Position numbers and translations under genes: made by a program. From Bacteroides fragilis (GTDB lineage Bacteria > Bacillota > Clostridia > Lachnospirales > Lachnospiraceae), in contig JAMPFK010000014.1 in NCBI GenBank assembly GCA_023664485.1, positions 1 through 64,000 on the forward strand: a DNA stretch of 64,000 nt, in the 5' to 3' direction. Of this stretch, positions 9,089 to 16,789 are shown one piece after another. Below the pieces are notes generated by a model, which had not been told where the DNA came from, made no database searches, and saw nothing but the letters and a program-made list of their open reading frames with translations. Positions within the stretch are counted from its first letter, which is position 1. Each line of letters begins with the position of its first letter.

Positions 9089-10108
9089 TTACAATTTGCT
9101 CAGATCGCCCACCGAACCTCCGGGATAGACCTCTCCTTCCACGATAATCTGTTCGATGATCGTCGTTTTCGGCTGTTCGATCAGGCTCAGCAGCTTCTCC
9201 GCCGCGAACTGTCCCAGTCTTGCCGTATCCTGTTTTACGGTCGTGAGCTTCGGCTCAATGTGCCTTCCGATCCTGATTCCGTCATATCCCGCAACGGAAA
9301 TATCGCCCGGAATTCTGAGCCCTCTTTCCTTAATTGCATTGATTCCTCCGAAACAGGCAAAATCATCCGGATAAAGAATGCAGGTCGGCCGGCCTTTCAA
9401 ATCGAGCAGCCTTTCTGTTTCGATATGGGCGGCATTCGTATCGCGGTAGGCCGCCTTCCTTATGTATTCATCCGGCACCTCTATTCCAAGCTCCTCCGCC
9501 GTCTTATAAAAGGAAGCCAGCCTGCTTTTGGTTACAGACGAATCCGCTCCATGGATATACGCGATTCTGCGATGTCCTTTCTCATAGATATAATGAAGCA
9601 GATCCCGCATACCCTTTACATTATCCGACAGAACCGCACTGACATTGTTGAATAAATGGTCGATCGTGACGCTCGGAATATCGCTCTGCGCCAGTTCCAT
9701 TACCTCCGGCCTTGAAAACCGGGTATTTGCAATGACAACCCCGTCGAAACCTCTGTATCTGCAATGCTCCAGATAAGACATTTTATTCGGTCTCACGCTG
9801 CTGTCATTGATAAAAGTAATATCGTACCCTCTGGCCTCTACCGTACGTTTCAGACTATCGAGCACATATGCGAAATAATCATGCGTCAGGCCGCTTTGAT
9901 CGTCTACCGCGAAAAGAACGCCGATGTTATAGCTCCGCCTGGTCTTGAGCGCCTTCGCCGCGGAATTGGGAAAATACCCCATTTCCTTTGCCGCCTGTCT
10001 GATATGCGCTTTCGTTTCCGCCCCAATGTCCTTGTGGTCATTGAGCGCCTTGCTCACGGTTGCGACAGACACGCCGCATGCCGCTGAAATATCTTTCATT
10101 GATACCAT
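9089..10108 (-). CDS. LacI-family transcriptional regulator
   Basis: A 339-residue LacI/GalR regulator. The N-terminal helix-turn-helix reads MKDISAACGVSVATVSKALN, followed by the hinge helix SAAKALKTRRSYNIGVLF and a periplasmic-binding-protein-like effector domain (SGLTHDYFAYVLDSL, GVVIANTRF, VAGYDGIRIG near the end). It probably responds to a sugar and controls the divergent GH94 gene. AGGAG lies 7 nt before the ATG at 10108. An operator candidate overlaps its own promoter, which suggests autoregulation. Confidence 0.93.
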   Translation of the reverse strand: MVSMKDISAACGVSVATVSKALNDHKDIGAETKAHIRQAAKEMGYFPNSAAKALKTRRSYNIGVLFAVDDQSGLTHDYFAYVLDSLKRTVEARGYDITFINDSSVRPNKMSYLEHCRYRGFDGVVIANTRFSRPEVMELAQSDIPSVTIDHLFNNVSAVLSDNVKGMRDLLHYIYEKGHRRIAYIHGADSSVTKSRLASFYKTAEELGIEVPDEYIRKAAYRDTNAAHIETERLLDLKGRPTCILYPDDFACFGGINAIKERGLRIPGDISVAGYDGIRIGRHIEPKLTTVKQDTARLGQFAAEKLLSLIEQPKTTIIEQIIVEGEVYPGGSVGDLSKL

Positions 10109-10188
10109 TCGTCTGCTCCTGTCTTAATCCGAACGTCAGGCTATATCCTGCTCCTGTTATACGACTTCGATAGGAACCAGCCCAAATC

Positions 10189-10202
10189 ACTTAATCGTTT
10201 TC
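10189..10202. promoter_or_regulatory. Operator candidate O1
   Basis: ACTTAATCGTTTTC, identical to 10534-10547. The central CG and flanking TTAA/TTTT are of LacI-family operator type. It lies about 9-22 nt downstream of the lacI -10 box, near the expected transcript start. Confidence 0.55.
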
Positions 10203-10210
10203 GTAATTTT

Positions 10211-10239
10211 AGTCTATATCACTTCTGATAATTTTGCAA
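10211..10239 (-). promoter_or_regulatory. lacI promoter candidate
   Basis: On the minus strand TTGCAA (10234-10239) and TAGACT (10211-10216) are 17 bp apart, about 100 nt upstream of the lacI start. Confidence 0.5.
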
Positions 10240-10256
10240 TACATTTTTATCATCAG

Positions 10257-10437
10257 ATAACAGTTCATCCGCCGGGCCGGGCAGCGTATCGTCCCCGCGG
10301 GATCCTTGAAAACCGTCGGCACTTAGTGAAAAAGACGCTTTGCGGCTTTTGAACTTAGTACCGCTACTGGTTTTCGCGGAGCGGAAGCGTGCCCCGTGAG
10401 GACGATACGCTGCCCGGCCCGGCGGATGAACTGTTAT
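10257..10437. repeat. 181-bp element with 38-bp perfect inverted arms
   Basis: Arm 10257-10294 is the exact reverse complement of arm 10400-10437. The 105-nt interior continues the pairing imperfectly: GAAAACC with GGTTTTC, then GGCACTTAGT with ACTTAGTACC (two mismatches), then AAAAG-a-CGC with GCG-g-CTTTT around a TTT loop. It lies exactly between the lacI and GH94 promoters and carries no reading frame. Confidence 0.9.
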
Positions 10438-10466
10438 AAATTTCTGAAAAACCGCCATTATTTTTA

Positions 10467-10495
10467 TTGCAATTTTCGGTTTTTTTCTGTATACT
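10467..10495 (+). promoter_or_regulatory. GH94 gene promoter
   Basis: TTGCAA (10467-10472) and TATACT (10490-10495) with 17-bp spacing, about 135 nt upstream of the phosphorylase start. Confidence 0.65.
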
Positions 10496-10533
10496 TTCTA
10501 GTATCACTTAAAATATTGTTTCATAAATTATAA

Positions 10534-10547
10534 ACTTAATCGTTTTC
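10534..10547. promoter_or_regulatory. Operator candidate O2
   Basis: A second exact copy of the 14-mer found at 10189-10202. It lies about 32 nt after the likely GH94 transcript start, a position where bound LacI-type protein would block elongation. Confidence 0.55.
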
Positions 10548-10630
10548 TACTTGCACATCATTGATGCGGCTTTCCCAATATCGTTTTCAGAATTTCAAAA
10601 AAGTAAGAAGAAAGAAGGAGAAAAAACACT

Positions 10631-13072
10631 ATGAAATTTGGTTTTTTTGATGACGCCAACCGCGAGTATGTCATCACGACCCCCAAGACCCCGCTCCCCT
10701 GGATCAATTATCTGGGCTGCAATGATTTTTTTACATTGATCTCCAATACCTGCGGCGGCTATAGCTTTTACAAGGATGCGAAGCTGCTGCGCCTGACAAG
10801 ATACCGCTATAATGACGTTCCGATGGATATCAATGGAAAATATTTTTATATTAAGGACGGGAACTGCATATGGAATCCGGGCTGGAAGCCGACGCAGACC
10901 GATCTGGACAGCTATGAGTGCCGCCATGGCATCGGTTACAGCCGCTTCACAGGCTCCAAAAACGGGGTGGAAGCCTCCGTGCTGGCATTCGTTCCAATGG
11001 ACGACAGCTGCGAAATCAATCAGGTCAGGCTGACGAACAAATCCTCCGAAACGAAGAACATTTCTCTTTTTTCCTATGTGGAATGGTGTCTTTGGAATGC
11101 CGACGACGATTCCCGGAACTTCCAGCGGAATCTGAGCACCGGCGAAGTAGAAGTCGCCGGTTCAACGATTTATCATAAGACAGAGTACAGAGAACGGCGG
11201 AACCACTATGCCGTTTATTCGGTCAACGCCCCGGTGGACGGTTTCGATACAAGCCGGGACGCTTTTCTCGGCGCTTACCGCGGCGCGGCGGATCCGGAAG
11301 CGGTGGAAAACGGCAAATGCACAAATTCCATGGCGAGCGGCTGGTCTCCCATCGCTTCCCACCAGATCGATATGACGATCGCGCCCGGCGAAACAAAATC
11401 CTTCGTTTTCGTGCTGGGATATCTGGAGAATCCTGAGGCCGAAAAATGGGAAGCTCCCGGCATCATCAACAAAAAACCGGCAGACGCAATGCTTGCGAAA
11501 TACCGGTCGGACGCCGATGTGGATAAGGCTTTTTCCCGGCTGAACGACTACTGGAAGGCGCTTCTTTCCAAATACAGCGTAAAAACCTCGAACGATAAGG
11601 TGGACCGCATGGTCAATATCTGGAACCAGTACCAGTGCATGGTGACATTTAATATGTCCCGTTCCGCTTCCTATTATGAATCGGGCATCGGCCGCGGCAT
11701 GGGCTTCCGCGATTCCTGTCAGGATCTGCTCGGCTTCGTACATCTGATTCCCGACCGGGCAAGACAGCGTATCATCGATATCGCCTCCACCCAGTTTCAG
11801 GACGGCAGCGCGTACCATCAATACCAGCCTCTTACGAAGAAGGGTAACTCCGACATCGGAAGCGGCTTTAACGACGATCCGTTATGGCTGATCGCCGGCA
11901 CTTCCGCCTATGTGCGCGAAAGCGGCGACACCTCCATTTTAACAGAAATGGTTCCTTTCGATAATGATATGTCGGCAGCGGCACCGCTGATGAACCATCT
12001 GAAACGCTCTTTCGACTATACTGTGACCCACAAAGGGCCGCACGGCCTTCCGTTGATCGGACGCGCCGACTGGAACGACTGCCTGAACCTGAACTGTTTT
12101 TCTGAGCATCCGGGCGAATCCTTTCAGACCTTTGGCCCTTCCGAAGGGCCGGTCGCGGAATCCGTATTCATTGCGGGTATGTTCGTAAAATACGGCGAAG
12201 AATATGCACAGCTATGCGAGCTGATGGACGATAATGCGGAAGCGGAGCGCGCAAGGGCCGAAGTGAAAGTGATGTACGATACGATTCTGAGAGACGGCTG
12301 GGACGGCGGCTGGTTCGTCCGCGCTTATGACGCATACAGCCACAGGATCGGCTCTAAAGAATGTGAAGAGGGGCAGATCTATATCGAACCGCAGGGCTTC
12401 TGCGTCCTCGCCGGCGTCGGCGTAGAGGAAGGGCTTGCTGAAAAGGCGCTGGATTCCGTCAAAGAAAGATTGGATACCAGATATGGCGTTATGATCTTAC
12501 AGCCCGCCTACACCAAATATCATTTAGAGCTCGGCGAGGTCTCCTCCTATCCGCCGGGATATAAAGAGAATGCCGGTATTTTCTGCCATAACAATCCCTG
12601 GGTCTCCATCGCGGAAACAGTCATCGGACGAGGCGGCCGTGCTTTTGAAATTTACCGGAAGACCTGTCCGGCCTATGTTGAGGAAATCAGCGAAATCCAC
12701 AGGACAGAGCCTTATGTCTATTCCCAGATGGTTGCCGGCGCTGACGCCAAATTCCACGGCGAAGCCAAGAACAGCTGGCTGACCGGTACGGCGGCATGGA
12801 CCTTCGTGAACATCTCCCAGTATATTCTGGGCGTATACCCGACCCACAACGGGCTCAGCATCAATCCATGCGTGCCCGCGGACTTCGGTGATTTCGAGAT
12901 CACGAGAAAATTCCGGGAAGGGACTTATCATATCAGAGTGGTAAATCCCGACAATGTGGAAAAGGGCGTGAAGGCCGTTACCGTTGACGGCAGGCAGATC
13001 GAAGGATGCGTGATTCCTTATACTGCCGGAAAAGAAACGTATGACGTAGTCGTAACTATGGGCCGGATTTAG
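10631..13072 (+). CDS. GH94 cellobiose phosphorylase
   Basis: An 813-residue cytoplasmic GH94 glycoside phosphorylase, the usual length for cellobiose phosphorylase. It would split cellobiose (or a close beta-glucoside) with phosphate into glucose 1-phosphate and glucose. The N-terminal beta-sandwich begins MKFGFFDDANREYVITTP, and the helical (alpha/alpha)6 barrel carries the catalytic acid in RADWNDCLNLN near residue 485. The phosphate-site region (YPPGYKENAGIFCHNNPW) and the conserved PTHNGLSINPC are also present. AGAAGGAG lies upstream. It is divergent from, and probably repressed by, the LacI protein. Cellodextrin or chitobiose phosphorylases are alternatives, but the family look is cellobiose type. 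Confidence 0.92.
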   Translation: MKFGFFDDANREYVITTPKTPLPWINYLGCNDFFTLISNTCGGYSFYKDAKLLRLTRYRYNDVPMDINGKYFYIKDGNCIWNPGWKPTQTDLDSYECRHGIGYSRFTGSKNGVEASVLAFVPMDDSCEINQVRLTNKSSETKNISLFSYVEWCLWNADDDSRNFQRNLSTGEVEVAGSTIYHKTEYRERRNHYAVYSVNAPVDGFDTSRDAFLGAYRGAADPEAVENGKCTNSMASGWSPIASHQIDMTIAPGETKSFVFVLGYLENPEAEKWEAPGIINKKPADAMLAKYRSDADVDKAFSRLNDYWKALLSKYSVKTSNDKVDRMVNIWNQYQCMVTFNMSRSASYYESGIGRGMGFRDSCQDLLGFVHLIPDRARQRIIDIASTQFQDGSAYHQYQPLTKKGNSDIGSGFNDDPLWLIAGTSAYVRESGDTSILTEMVPFDNDMSAAAPLMNHLKRSFDYTVTHKGPHGLPLIGRADWNDCLNLNCFSEHPGESFQTFGPSEGPVAESVFIAGMFVKYGEEYAQLCELMDDNAEAERARAEVKVMYDTILRDGWDGGWFVRAYDAYSHRIGSKECEEGQIYIEPQGFCVLAGVGVEEGLAEKALDSVKERLDTRYGVMILQPAYTKYHLELGEVSSYPPGYKENAGIFCHNNPWVSIAETVIGRGGRAFEIYRKTCPAYVEEISEIHRTEPYVYSQMVAGADAKFHGEAKNSWLTGTAAWTFVNISQYILGVYPTHNGLSINPCVPADFGDFEITRKFREGTYHIRVVNPDNVEKGVKAVTVDGRQIEGCVIPYTAGKETYDVVVTMGRI

Positions 13073-13236
13073 AAAAATAACAAACTTGCGCCGCAGAGCG
13101 CCCCTGCCGGCAAATGAGCATTCTCCGGAGAGAATTGAGAAGCTTCTCTTTGAAAATGTGACACAGAAAGTCAGTTGATTTTAGCGAGACAACTTTGTGA
13201 TTGCCATGGAGAGTAAAAGAAACATGCGTTTTTCTC

Positions 13237-13265
13237 TTGCGCTCTGCTGCCGGATATGCTATATT
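13237..13265 (+). promoter_or_regulatory. Antitoxin RNA promoter, copy 1
   Basis: TTGCGC (13237-13242) and TATATT (13260-13265) are 17 bp apart and point toward the 3' end of the toxin gene. Confidence 0.65.
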
Positions 13266-13271
13266 ATAGAC

Positions 13272-13376
13272 AGAAAAAGGGAAAGCCATAGAAGCGGCTC
13301 TACCCTCCGAATAACAACTAAGTCAATGCTTTACAGCATCAGCCGTCACTATTGGCAGTAGTGGCGGCTATTTTCG
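13272..13376 (+). ncRNA. Predicted antisense antitoxin RNA, copy 1
   Basis: An RNA of about 105 nt is predicted from the promoter at 13237-13265 to a strong terminator (AGCCGTCACTA/TAGTGGCGGCT, 13341-13369, then ATTTTCGTTT). It overlaps the 3' end of the toxin reading frame by a few nucleotides and its 3' untranslated region fully, the arrangement of TxpA/RatA-type modules. It also contains CTACCCTCC, complementary to the toxin ribosome site GGAGGG. No reading frame is expected. Confidence 0.65.
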
Positions 13377-13463
13377 TTTCCCCTTGAAAATGGTGTAACA
13401 TAATCCAATCAGGGCAACAATGAATATTCCAGTCTGAACTAAATCAGAATATGTAATCATCAT
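13368..13463 (-). CDS. Hol_Tox-type small membrane toxin, copy 1
   Basis: A 31-residue peptide beginning MMITYSDLVQ, with one hydrophobic helix (TGIFIVALIGLCYTIF) and a basic tail KGKRK. This is the layout of putative holin-like toxins (TxpA-like, Hol_Tox), the membrane-acting part of type I toxin-antitoxin pairs. AAGGAGGG lies 8-9 nt upstream; the second ATG (13460) is also possible. The leader can fold CCCTCC onto GGAGGG and so may hide the ribosome site. The longer frame upstream is leader and not family sequence. Confidence 0.75.
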   Translation of the reverse strand: MMITYSDLVQTGIFIVALIGLCYTIFKGKRK

Positions 13464-13550
13464 TGGCAACGCCCTCCTTTCTTTCGTCTGGAGGGTTAGC
13501 CCCTCCGAAATGGAGGGCAGCCGCCCGGCTCTATGGTTTCCCATGTCCAA

Positions 13551-13579
13551 AGTATAGCACACGTTTCTTTATCAGGCAA
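13551..13579 (-). promoter_or_regulatory. Toxin promoter, copy 1
   Basis: On the minus strand TTGCCT (13574-13579) and TATACT (13551-13556) are 17 bp apart, about 90 nt before the toxin start. The leader hairpin CCCTCC-ATTTC-GGAGGG is at 13501-13517. Confidence 0.7.
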
Positions 13580-13726
13580 TGACAATATGCCGTTTTCATT
13601 GTGCATCCGGCTTTACTCCTTTTATCGTCTATGCTGTTATAATCCAAAATAAGGGCTTGTGGTGCGTGTTGTAATAGTAATCCTCTGACAGGAAAATGGG
13701 AGAATAGAAAAACATGCGTTTTTCTC

Positions 13727-13755
13727 TTGCGCTCTGCTGCCGGATATGCTATATT
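13727..13755 (+). promoter_or_regulatory. Antitoxin RNA promoter, copy 2
   Basis: The same TTGCGC and TATATT boxes with 17-bp spacing as copy 1. Confidence 0.65.
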
Positions 13756-13761
13756 ATAGAC

Positions 13762-13866
13762 AGAAAAAGGGAAAGCCATAGAAGCGGCTCTACCCTCCGA
13801 ATAACAACTAAGTCAATGCTTTACAGCATCAGCCGTCACTATTGGCAGTAGTGGCGGCTATTTTCG
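13762..13866 (+). ncRNA. Predicted antisense antitoxin RNA, copy 2
   Basis: Same predicted RNA as copy 1; the terminator stem is at 13831-13859. Because the two copies are identical, either RNA should be able to silence either toxin mRNA. Confidence 0.65.
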
Positions 13867-13953
13867 TTTCCCCTTGAAAATGGTGTAACATAATCCAATC
13901 AGGGCAACAATGAATATTCCAGTCTGAACTAAATCAGAATATGTAATCATCAT
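13858..13953 (-). CDS. Hol_Tox-type small membrane toxin, copy 2
   Basis: A 31-residue peptide identical to the copy at 13368-13463, with the same ribosome site, leader hairpin and overlapping antisense RNA. One transmembrane helix is followed by KGKRK. Confidence 0.75.
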   Translation of the reverse strand: MMITYSDLVQTGIFIVALIGLCYTIFKGKRK

Positions 13954-14040
13954 TGGCAACGCCCTCCTTTCTTTCGTCTGGAGGGTTAGCCCCTCCGAAA
14001 TGGAGGGCAGCCGCCCGGCTCTATGGTTTCCCATGTCCAA

Positions 14041-14069
14041 AGTATAGCACACGTTTCTTTATCAGGCAA
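14041..14069 (-). promoter_or_regulatory. Toxin promoter, copy 2
   Basis: On the minus strand TTGCCT (14064-14069) and TATACT (14041-14046), spacing 17 bp, as in copy 1. Confidence 0.7.
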
Positions 14070-14199
14070 TGACAATATGCCGTTTTCATTGTACAATTAC
14101 CTCCGGTAAACGGTAGATAATAATTGAATTTACCAGTCAATCCTATCGTATTTCTTTTGACACAAAAATGATAACAAATCAATTCTGTGGCCATGATTT

Positions 14200-14355
14200 T
14201 TATAAAAACCTGTATCCATCCAATGTATTCTGTATTTCTTTATCATCAGACAAAATACCTGCAACAGATATTTCACCTGTCATCTCAAAATGTTTAATCA
14301 GATTAAAACACCGATTATACCCGGTACCCGTACCCCAAATAATTATGTTAAACAT
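14200..14355 (-). pseudogene. Remnant of a Rossmann-module protein (N-terminal 51 aa)
   Basis: The frame starts at an ATG with GAGGGGG upstream and begins MFNIIIWGTGTGYNRCF, closely resembling the N-terminus of the protein at 16790-17782 (IWGTGNVYYANGQLL). It keeps the second strand (VAGILSDD) and then stops after DGYRFL. It is a truncated module with no enzyme domain, at the downstream end of the glycan locus. The stop lies at an A-rich run, so a frameshift is likely. Confidence 0.65.
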
Positions 14356-14480
14356 AGGAACCCCCTCACACAAATCACGTTTGTCATCATAATTATCCTA
14401 TATGGATTTATAGTATATGCCAGTTTATATCACATAGCATTCCTTATGGCGGATTAAAAAGCATGTGGCCCATGCCCTGA

Positions 14481-15419
14481 CTACCCTTTTCCCAGGGCCC
14501 CCGCAAAATATCTCCCTATCCTGGCAATGAACCTGAGAACATCTTCCTTCATGATGTTGGGAAATGCCGTGAGCGCCGGAGCCGTTTCAAAACTCAGTAC
14601 GCCGTTAAAACGTATTTTTCTTAATCCTTTCAGGAAGCCTTCCCAGTCCGTAGACGTTGTGTTTTCACGACTGTTTGTGAATGTAAAAGGCAGCTGATGC
14701 AGATCGCCGATACCGTCGTTATCATGAATATGGAGAACTTTCAGCCTGCTGCCGAGGATTGTCAGGAAATTCTCAAAATCGATGCCCACAAGATTTGCGT
14801 GTCCTGTATCGAAACAGAATCCGAGAACTTCCGCGCCATATTTCTGATTTACGGCATCGATTCTGTCCGCCGCCTTCCCGGCATCGCAGCATGGGCCTTC
14901 TATGATATGTTTTCCCAGGCTTGTATAAAGATTTTCGATGCAGATCGTAATACCCAGTTCTTTTGCCAGCGGCGCGAGGAACTCTATAAATTCCAGCGTT
15001 TTTTCCCACTCGGCTTCTTCCGATCCCAGATAGCGCGCAAGCTTGAAACCGTGAATAACAATGTACTGACAATCCATAAAAGCGCATATCCTCATACTCT
15101 TCTGCGCCACTACGTTTTTTAAATAGTCGTTCAGTTCAGCGCTGCCGTCCGGCACATAATTCGGATACGGCATATGCATCTGGTTTATCCTGATACCGGC
15201 AGTTTTTGCCGCTTCTTTATGCGGCGCAAAGAATGCCTCGATCTCCGTCTGCGATTTGTCAAAAAAATCATTGGTTTCAAATCTGTACAGCAGCAGATTC
15301 AAAAGATACGAATTCAGACTGAAATCACAACAGGTAAACCCCGCCCGTTTCAGCATCTCAAAGCCTTCCTGCGGGCACTCATCCTTTATTACGTTCTGGG
15401 TCTGCACTCCGATATCCAT
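14481..15419 (-). CDS. Sugar phosphate isomerase/epimerase-like TIM barrel
   Basis: A protein of about 312 residues of the AP-endonuclease-2-like TIM barrel superfamily, which includes sugar isomerases and epimerases. The metal-site residues look intact: ICIENL (Glu), CFDTGHANL (Asp and His), VLHIHDND (His) and LSFETAP (Glu). GGAGG lies 6 nt before the ATG at 15419; the adjacent ATG at 15422 is too close to it. It is the last intact gene of the long minus-strand locus, and its paralogue lies just upstream. The substrate is unknown; a sugar used in the glycan is likely. Confidence 0.82.
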   Translation of the reverse strand: MDIGVQTQNVIKDECPQEGFEMLKRAGFTCCDFSLNSYLLNLLLYRFETNDFFDKSQTEIEAFFAPHKEAAKTAGIRINQMHMPYPNYVPDGSAELNDYLKNVVAQKSMRICAFMDCQYIVIHGFKLARYLGSEEAEWEKTLEFIEFLAPLAKELGITICIENLYTSLGKHIIEGPCCDAGKAADRIDAVNQKYGAEVLGFCFDTGHANLVGIDFENFLTILGSRLKVLHIHDNDGIGDLHQLPFTFTNSRENTTSTDWEGFLKGLRKIRFNGVLSFETAPALTAFPNIMKEDVLRFIARIGRYFAGALGKG

Positions 15420-15424
15420 CATAA

Positions 15425-15513
15425 TCCTCCATTCCTGCTCAGCCCGCGAATCTGGGGCGGCGCAATATGCGCTCAAGCACCAGATTTGCCTGTGAAAAAT
15501 TTATTTTTCACAG
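15425..15513 (-). repeat. Intergenic hairpin repeat, copy C
   Basis: A perfect palindrome CTGTGAAAAAT-TT-ATTTTTCACAG (15490-15513) is followed by GCGC/GCGC stems and GCGGGCTGAGCAGGAATGG next to the ribosome site of the isomerase gene. The same downstream string occurs in copy A before the phosphoesterase gene. Confidence 0.7.
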
Positions 15514-15530
15514 TATCCTCCCGAAAGCCT

Positions 15531-16778
15531 TCACTCGTTTCCCCTGTCCAGCCTGTCAAAATAGAACGACGGCATATATTCGTCATTAAAATAACCGATG
15601 TTTTTAATCCCCATTTCCTGAAGCTGCCTTTCTATCTCACGATAATAGATATTGCAGATGACTACACAGCAGTCTTCCGGAAGGTTTTTGAGTTCTTCAG
15701 GGTTTTTCACTATCAGTCCTTCAAATTCCGTTCCCCAGAGCTTTGGATTATTATCACAGGTAAAAAGCGGCGGATATTTTTCTCCATAACATTTCATATA
15801 ATTGCGGCACATATTGCCGGCGCCGAACAAAACGAACCGTTTATATTTTTTCAGATTATTCTCGATCTCGATCTGCCATTTAAAATAATCGCCGACTTCC
15901 CTTGCAAGCTTAAAAAGCGTCGGCCTTATAAGCGGTGAAAATGCCGCCAGCGTATCCGTAAAATCAACGATCAGCTCTCCGTCAAAACCAATCTCCCTGA
16001 GCCCCCTGATAAGCCCCATCCAATCGGTGACAGTCTTCTCCCCGTACGCACAGGTAAACGGCAGGAGCGAAGCATTCTTATGCCCGTCATTGTCACGCAG
16101 TATCACAGCTTTCAGCCTGTTTCCCAGCGCATTGACAAAACCCTGTACATCATTTCCGCAGATATTGCAGACGCCCATGTCAAGGCAGAACCCGAATACA
16201 TCCTGTCCCGCATCGCGGTTCAGCCTGTCGATTACCTCCACTGCCCTTTTCGGTTCGCATAAAACCCCCCGGACAAGATGGCCGGACAAATCCGTCGTCT
16301 GATTTACAAGTAATATGTGGATATCCGCTTTCCGCGCTTTTTCAGAAAGTTTTCCGTAAAAGCCTGTATCATCTTTTTCTTCCTCCGGCATGCCAATCAC
16401 CAGATACCGGCACTCCGCCTTTTTACAGAAATCGATGCTCTCATGCATAACGTCTGTTATGTAATTCTGCGGCCACGGCTTGCCTTTTCTCCGTCCAAAA
16501 CGCGGCGCGTACAAAACCGGGATGTCTATTCCGTCTTTTCGACAGGCGGCGATCATATCCAGATAACGTTTCTTTATCGTCTCCGGTTCTTCCCTCTTAG
16601 ATACGGTTTTCATTTTCCACCGCCTTGACGCCGTCTCATCGTTGTCTTCTTCCGGCGGCCGAAGCCATGCCGCAATGCAAAGCATCAGATTTTCGATTCC
16701 CGCATTTTTCAGGTCTCTTATTCCCCCGGCCGGCCTCCGGGTATCGATTAAACAGGTGTTCCGATAACTCAGATTCAT
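15531..16778 (-). CDS. Degenerate TIM-barrel isomerase fused to a Rossmann module
   Basis: A 415-residue protein. Residues 1-300 are a paralogue of the neighbouring TIM barrel: GFCLDMGVCN, RDNDG and LPFT align with it. The metal ligands are largely replaced (His in DTGH is Val, HIHDND is ILRDND, Glu in SFE is Asp, Glu in CIEN is Asn), so it is probably not a normal isomerase. Residues 315-410 form the Rossmann module (RFVLFGAGNMCRNY, LFTCDNNPKLWG, VVICN). AGAAGGAG precedes the ATG. It may be a non-catalytic partner of the intact barrel. Confidence 0.75.
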   Translation of the reverse strand: MNLSYRNTCLIDTRRPAGGIRDLKNAGIENLMLCIAAWLRPPEEDNDETASRRWKMKTVSKREEPETIKKRYLDMIAACRKDGIDIPVLYAPRFGRRKGKPWPQNYITDVMHESIDFCKKAECRYLVIGMPEEEKDDTGFYGKLSEKARKADIHILLVNQTTDLSGHLVRGVLCEPKRAVEVIDRLNRDAGQDVFGFCLDMGVCNICGNDVQGFVNALGNRLKAVILRDNDGHKNASLLPFTCAYGEKTVTDWMGLIRGLREIGFDGELIVDFTDTLAAFSPLIRPTLFKLAREVGDYFKWQIEIENNLKKYKRFVLFGAGNMCRNYMKCYGEKYPPLFTCDNNPKLWGTEFEGLIVKNPEELKNLPEDCCVVICNIYYREIERQLQEMGIKNIGYFNDEYMPSFYFDRLDRGNE

Positions 16779-16789
16779 ATACGCTCCTT

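Larger units (their letters stand above)
13220..13602. repeat. 383-bp direct repeat, copy 1 (toxin-antitoxin)
   Basis: This segment reads the same as 13710-14092, offset 490 bp. It holds a complete module: antisense-RNA promoter, RNA terminator, toxin gene and toxin promoter. The 107 bp between copies are unrelated. The 147 bp before it, after the GH94 stop, show no gene or clear terminator. Confidence 0.9.
13710..14092. repeat. 383-bp direct repeat, copy 2 (toxin-antitoxin)
   Basis: This reads base-for-base like 13220-13602. Identity starts at AACATGCG and ends at CATTGT, after which the copies diverge at once. Such exact identity implies a recent duplication or gene conversion. Confidence 0.9.

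Noticed and set aside
13056..13289. Minus-strand frames that share MAFPFSVYNIAYPA near 13.2 and 13.7 kb
   Set aside because: They are the complement of the antitoxin promoter region in the two repeat copies and have no ribosome site.
14168..14392. A plus-strand reading frame of 74 codons
   Set aside because: It lies opposite the module remnant at 14200-14355, which has a ribosome site and recognisable sequence.
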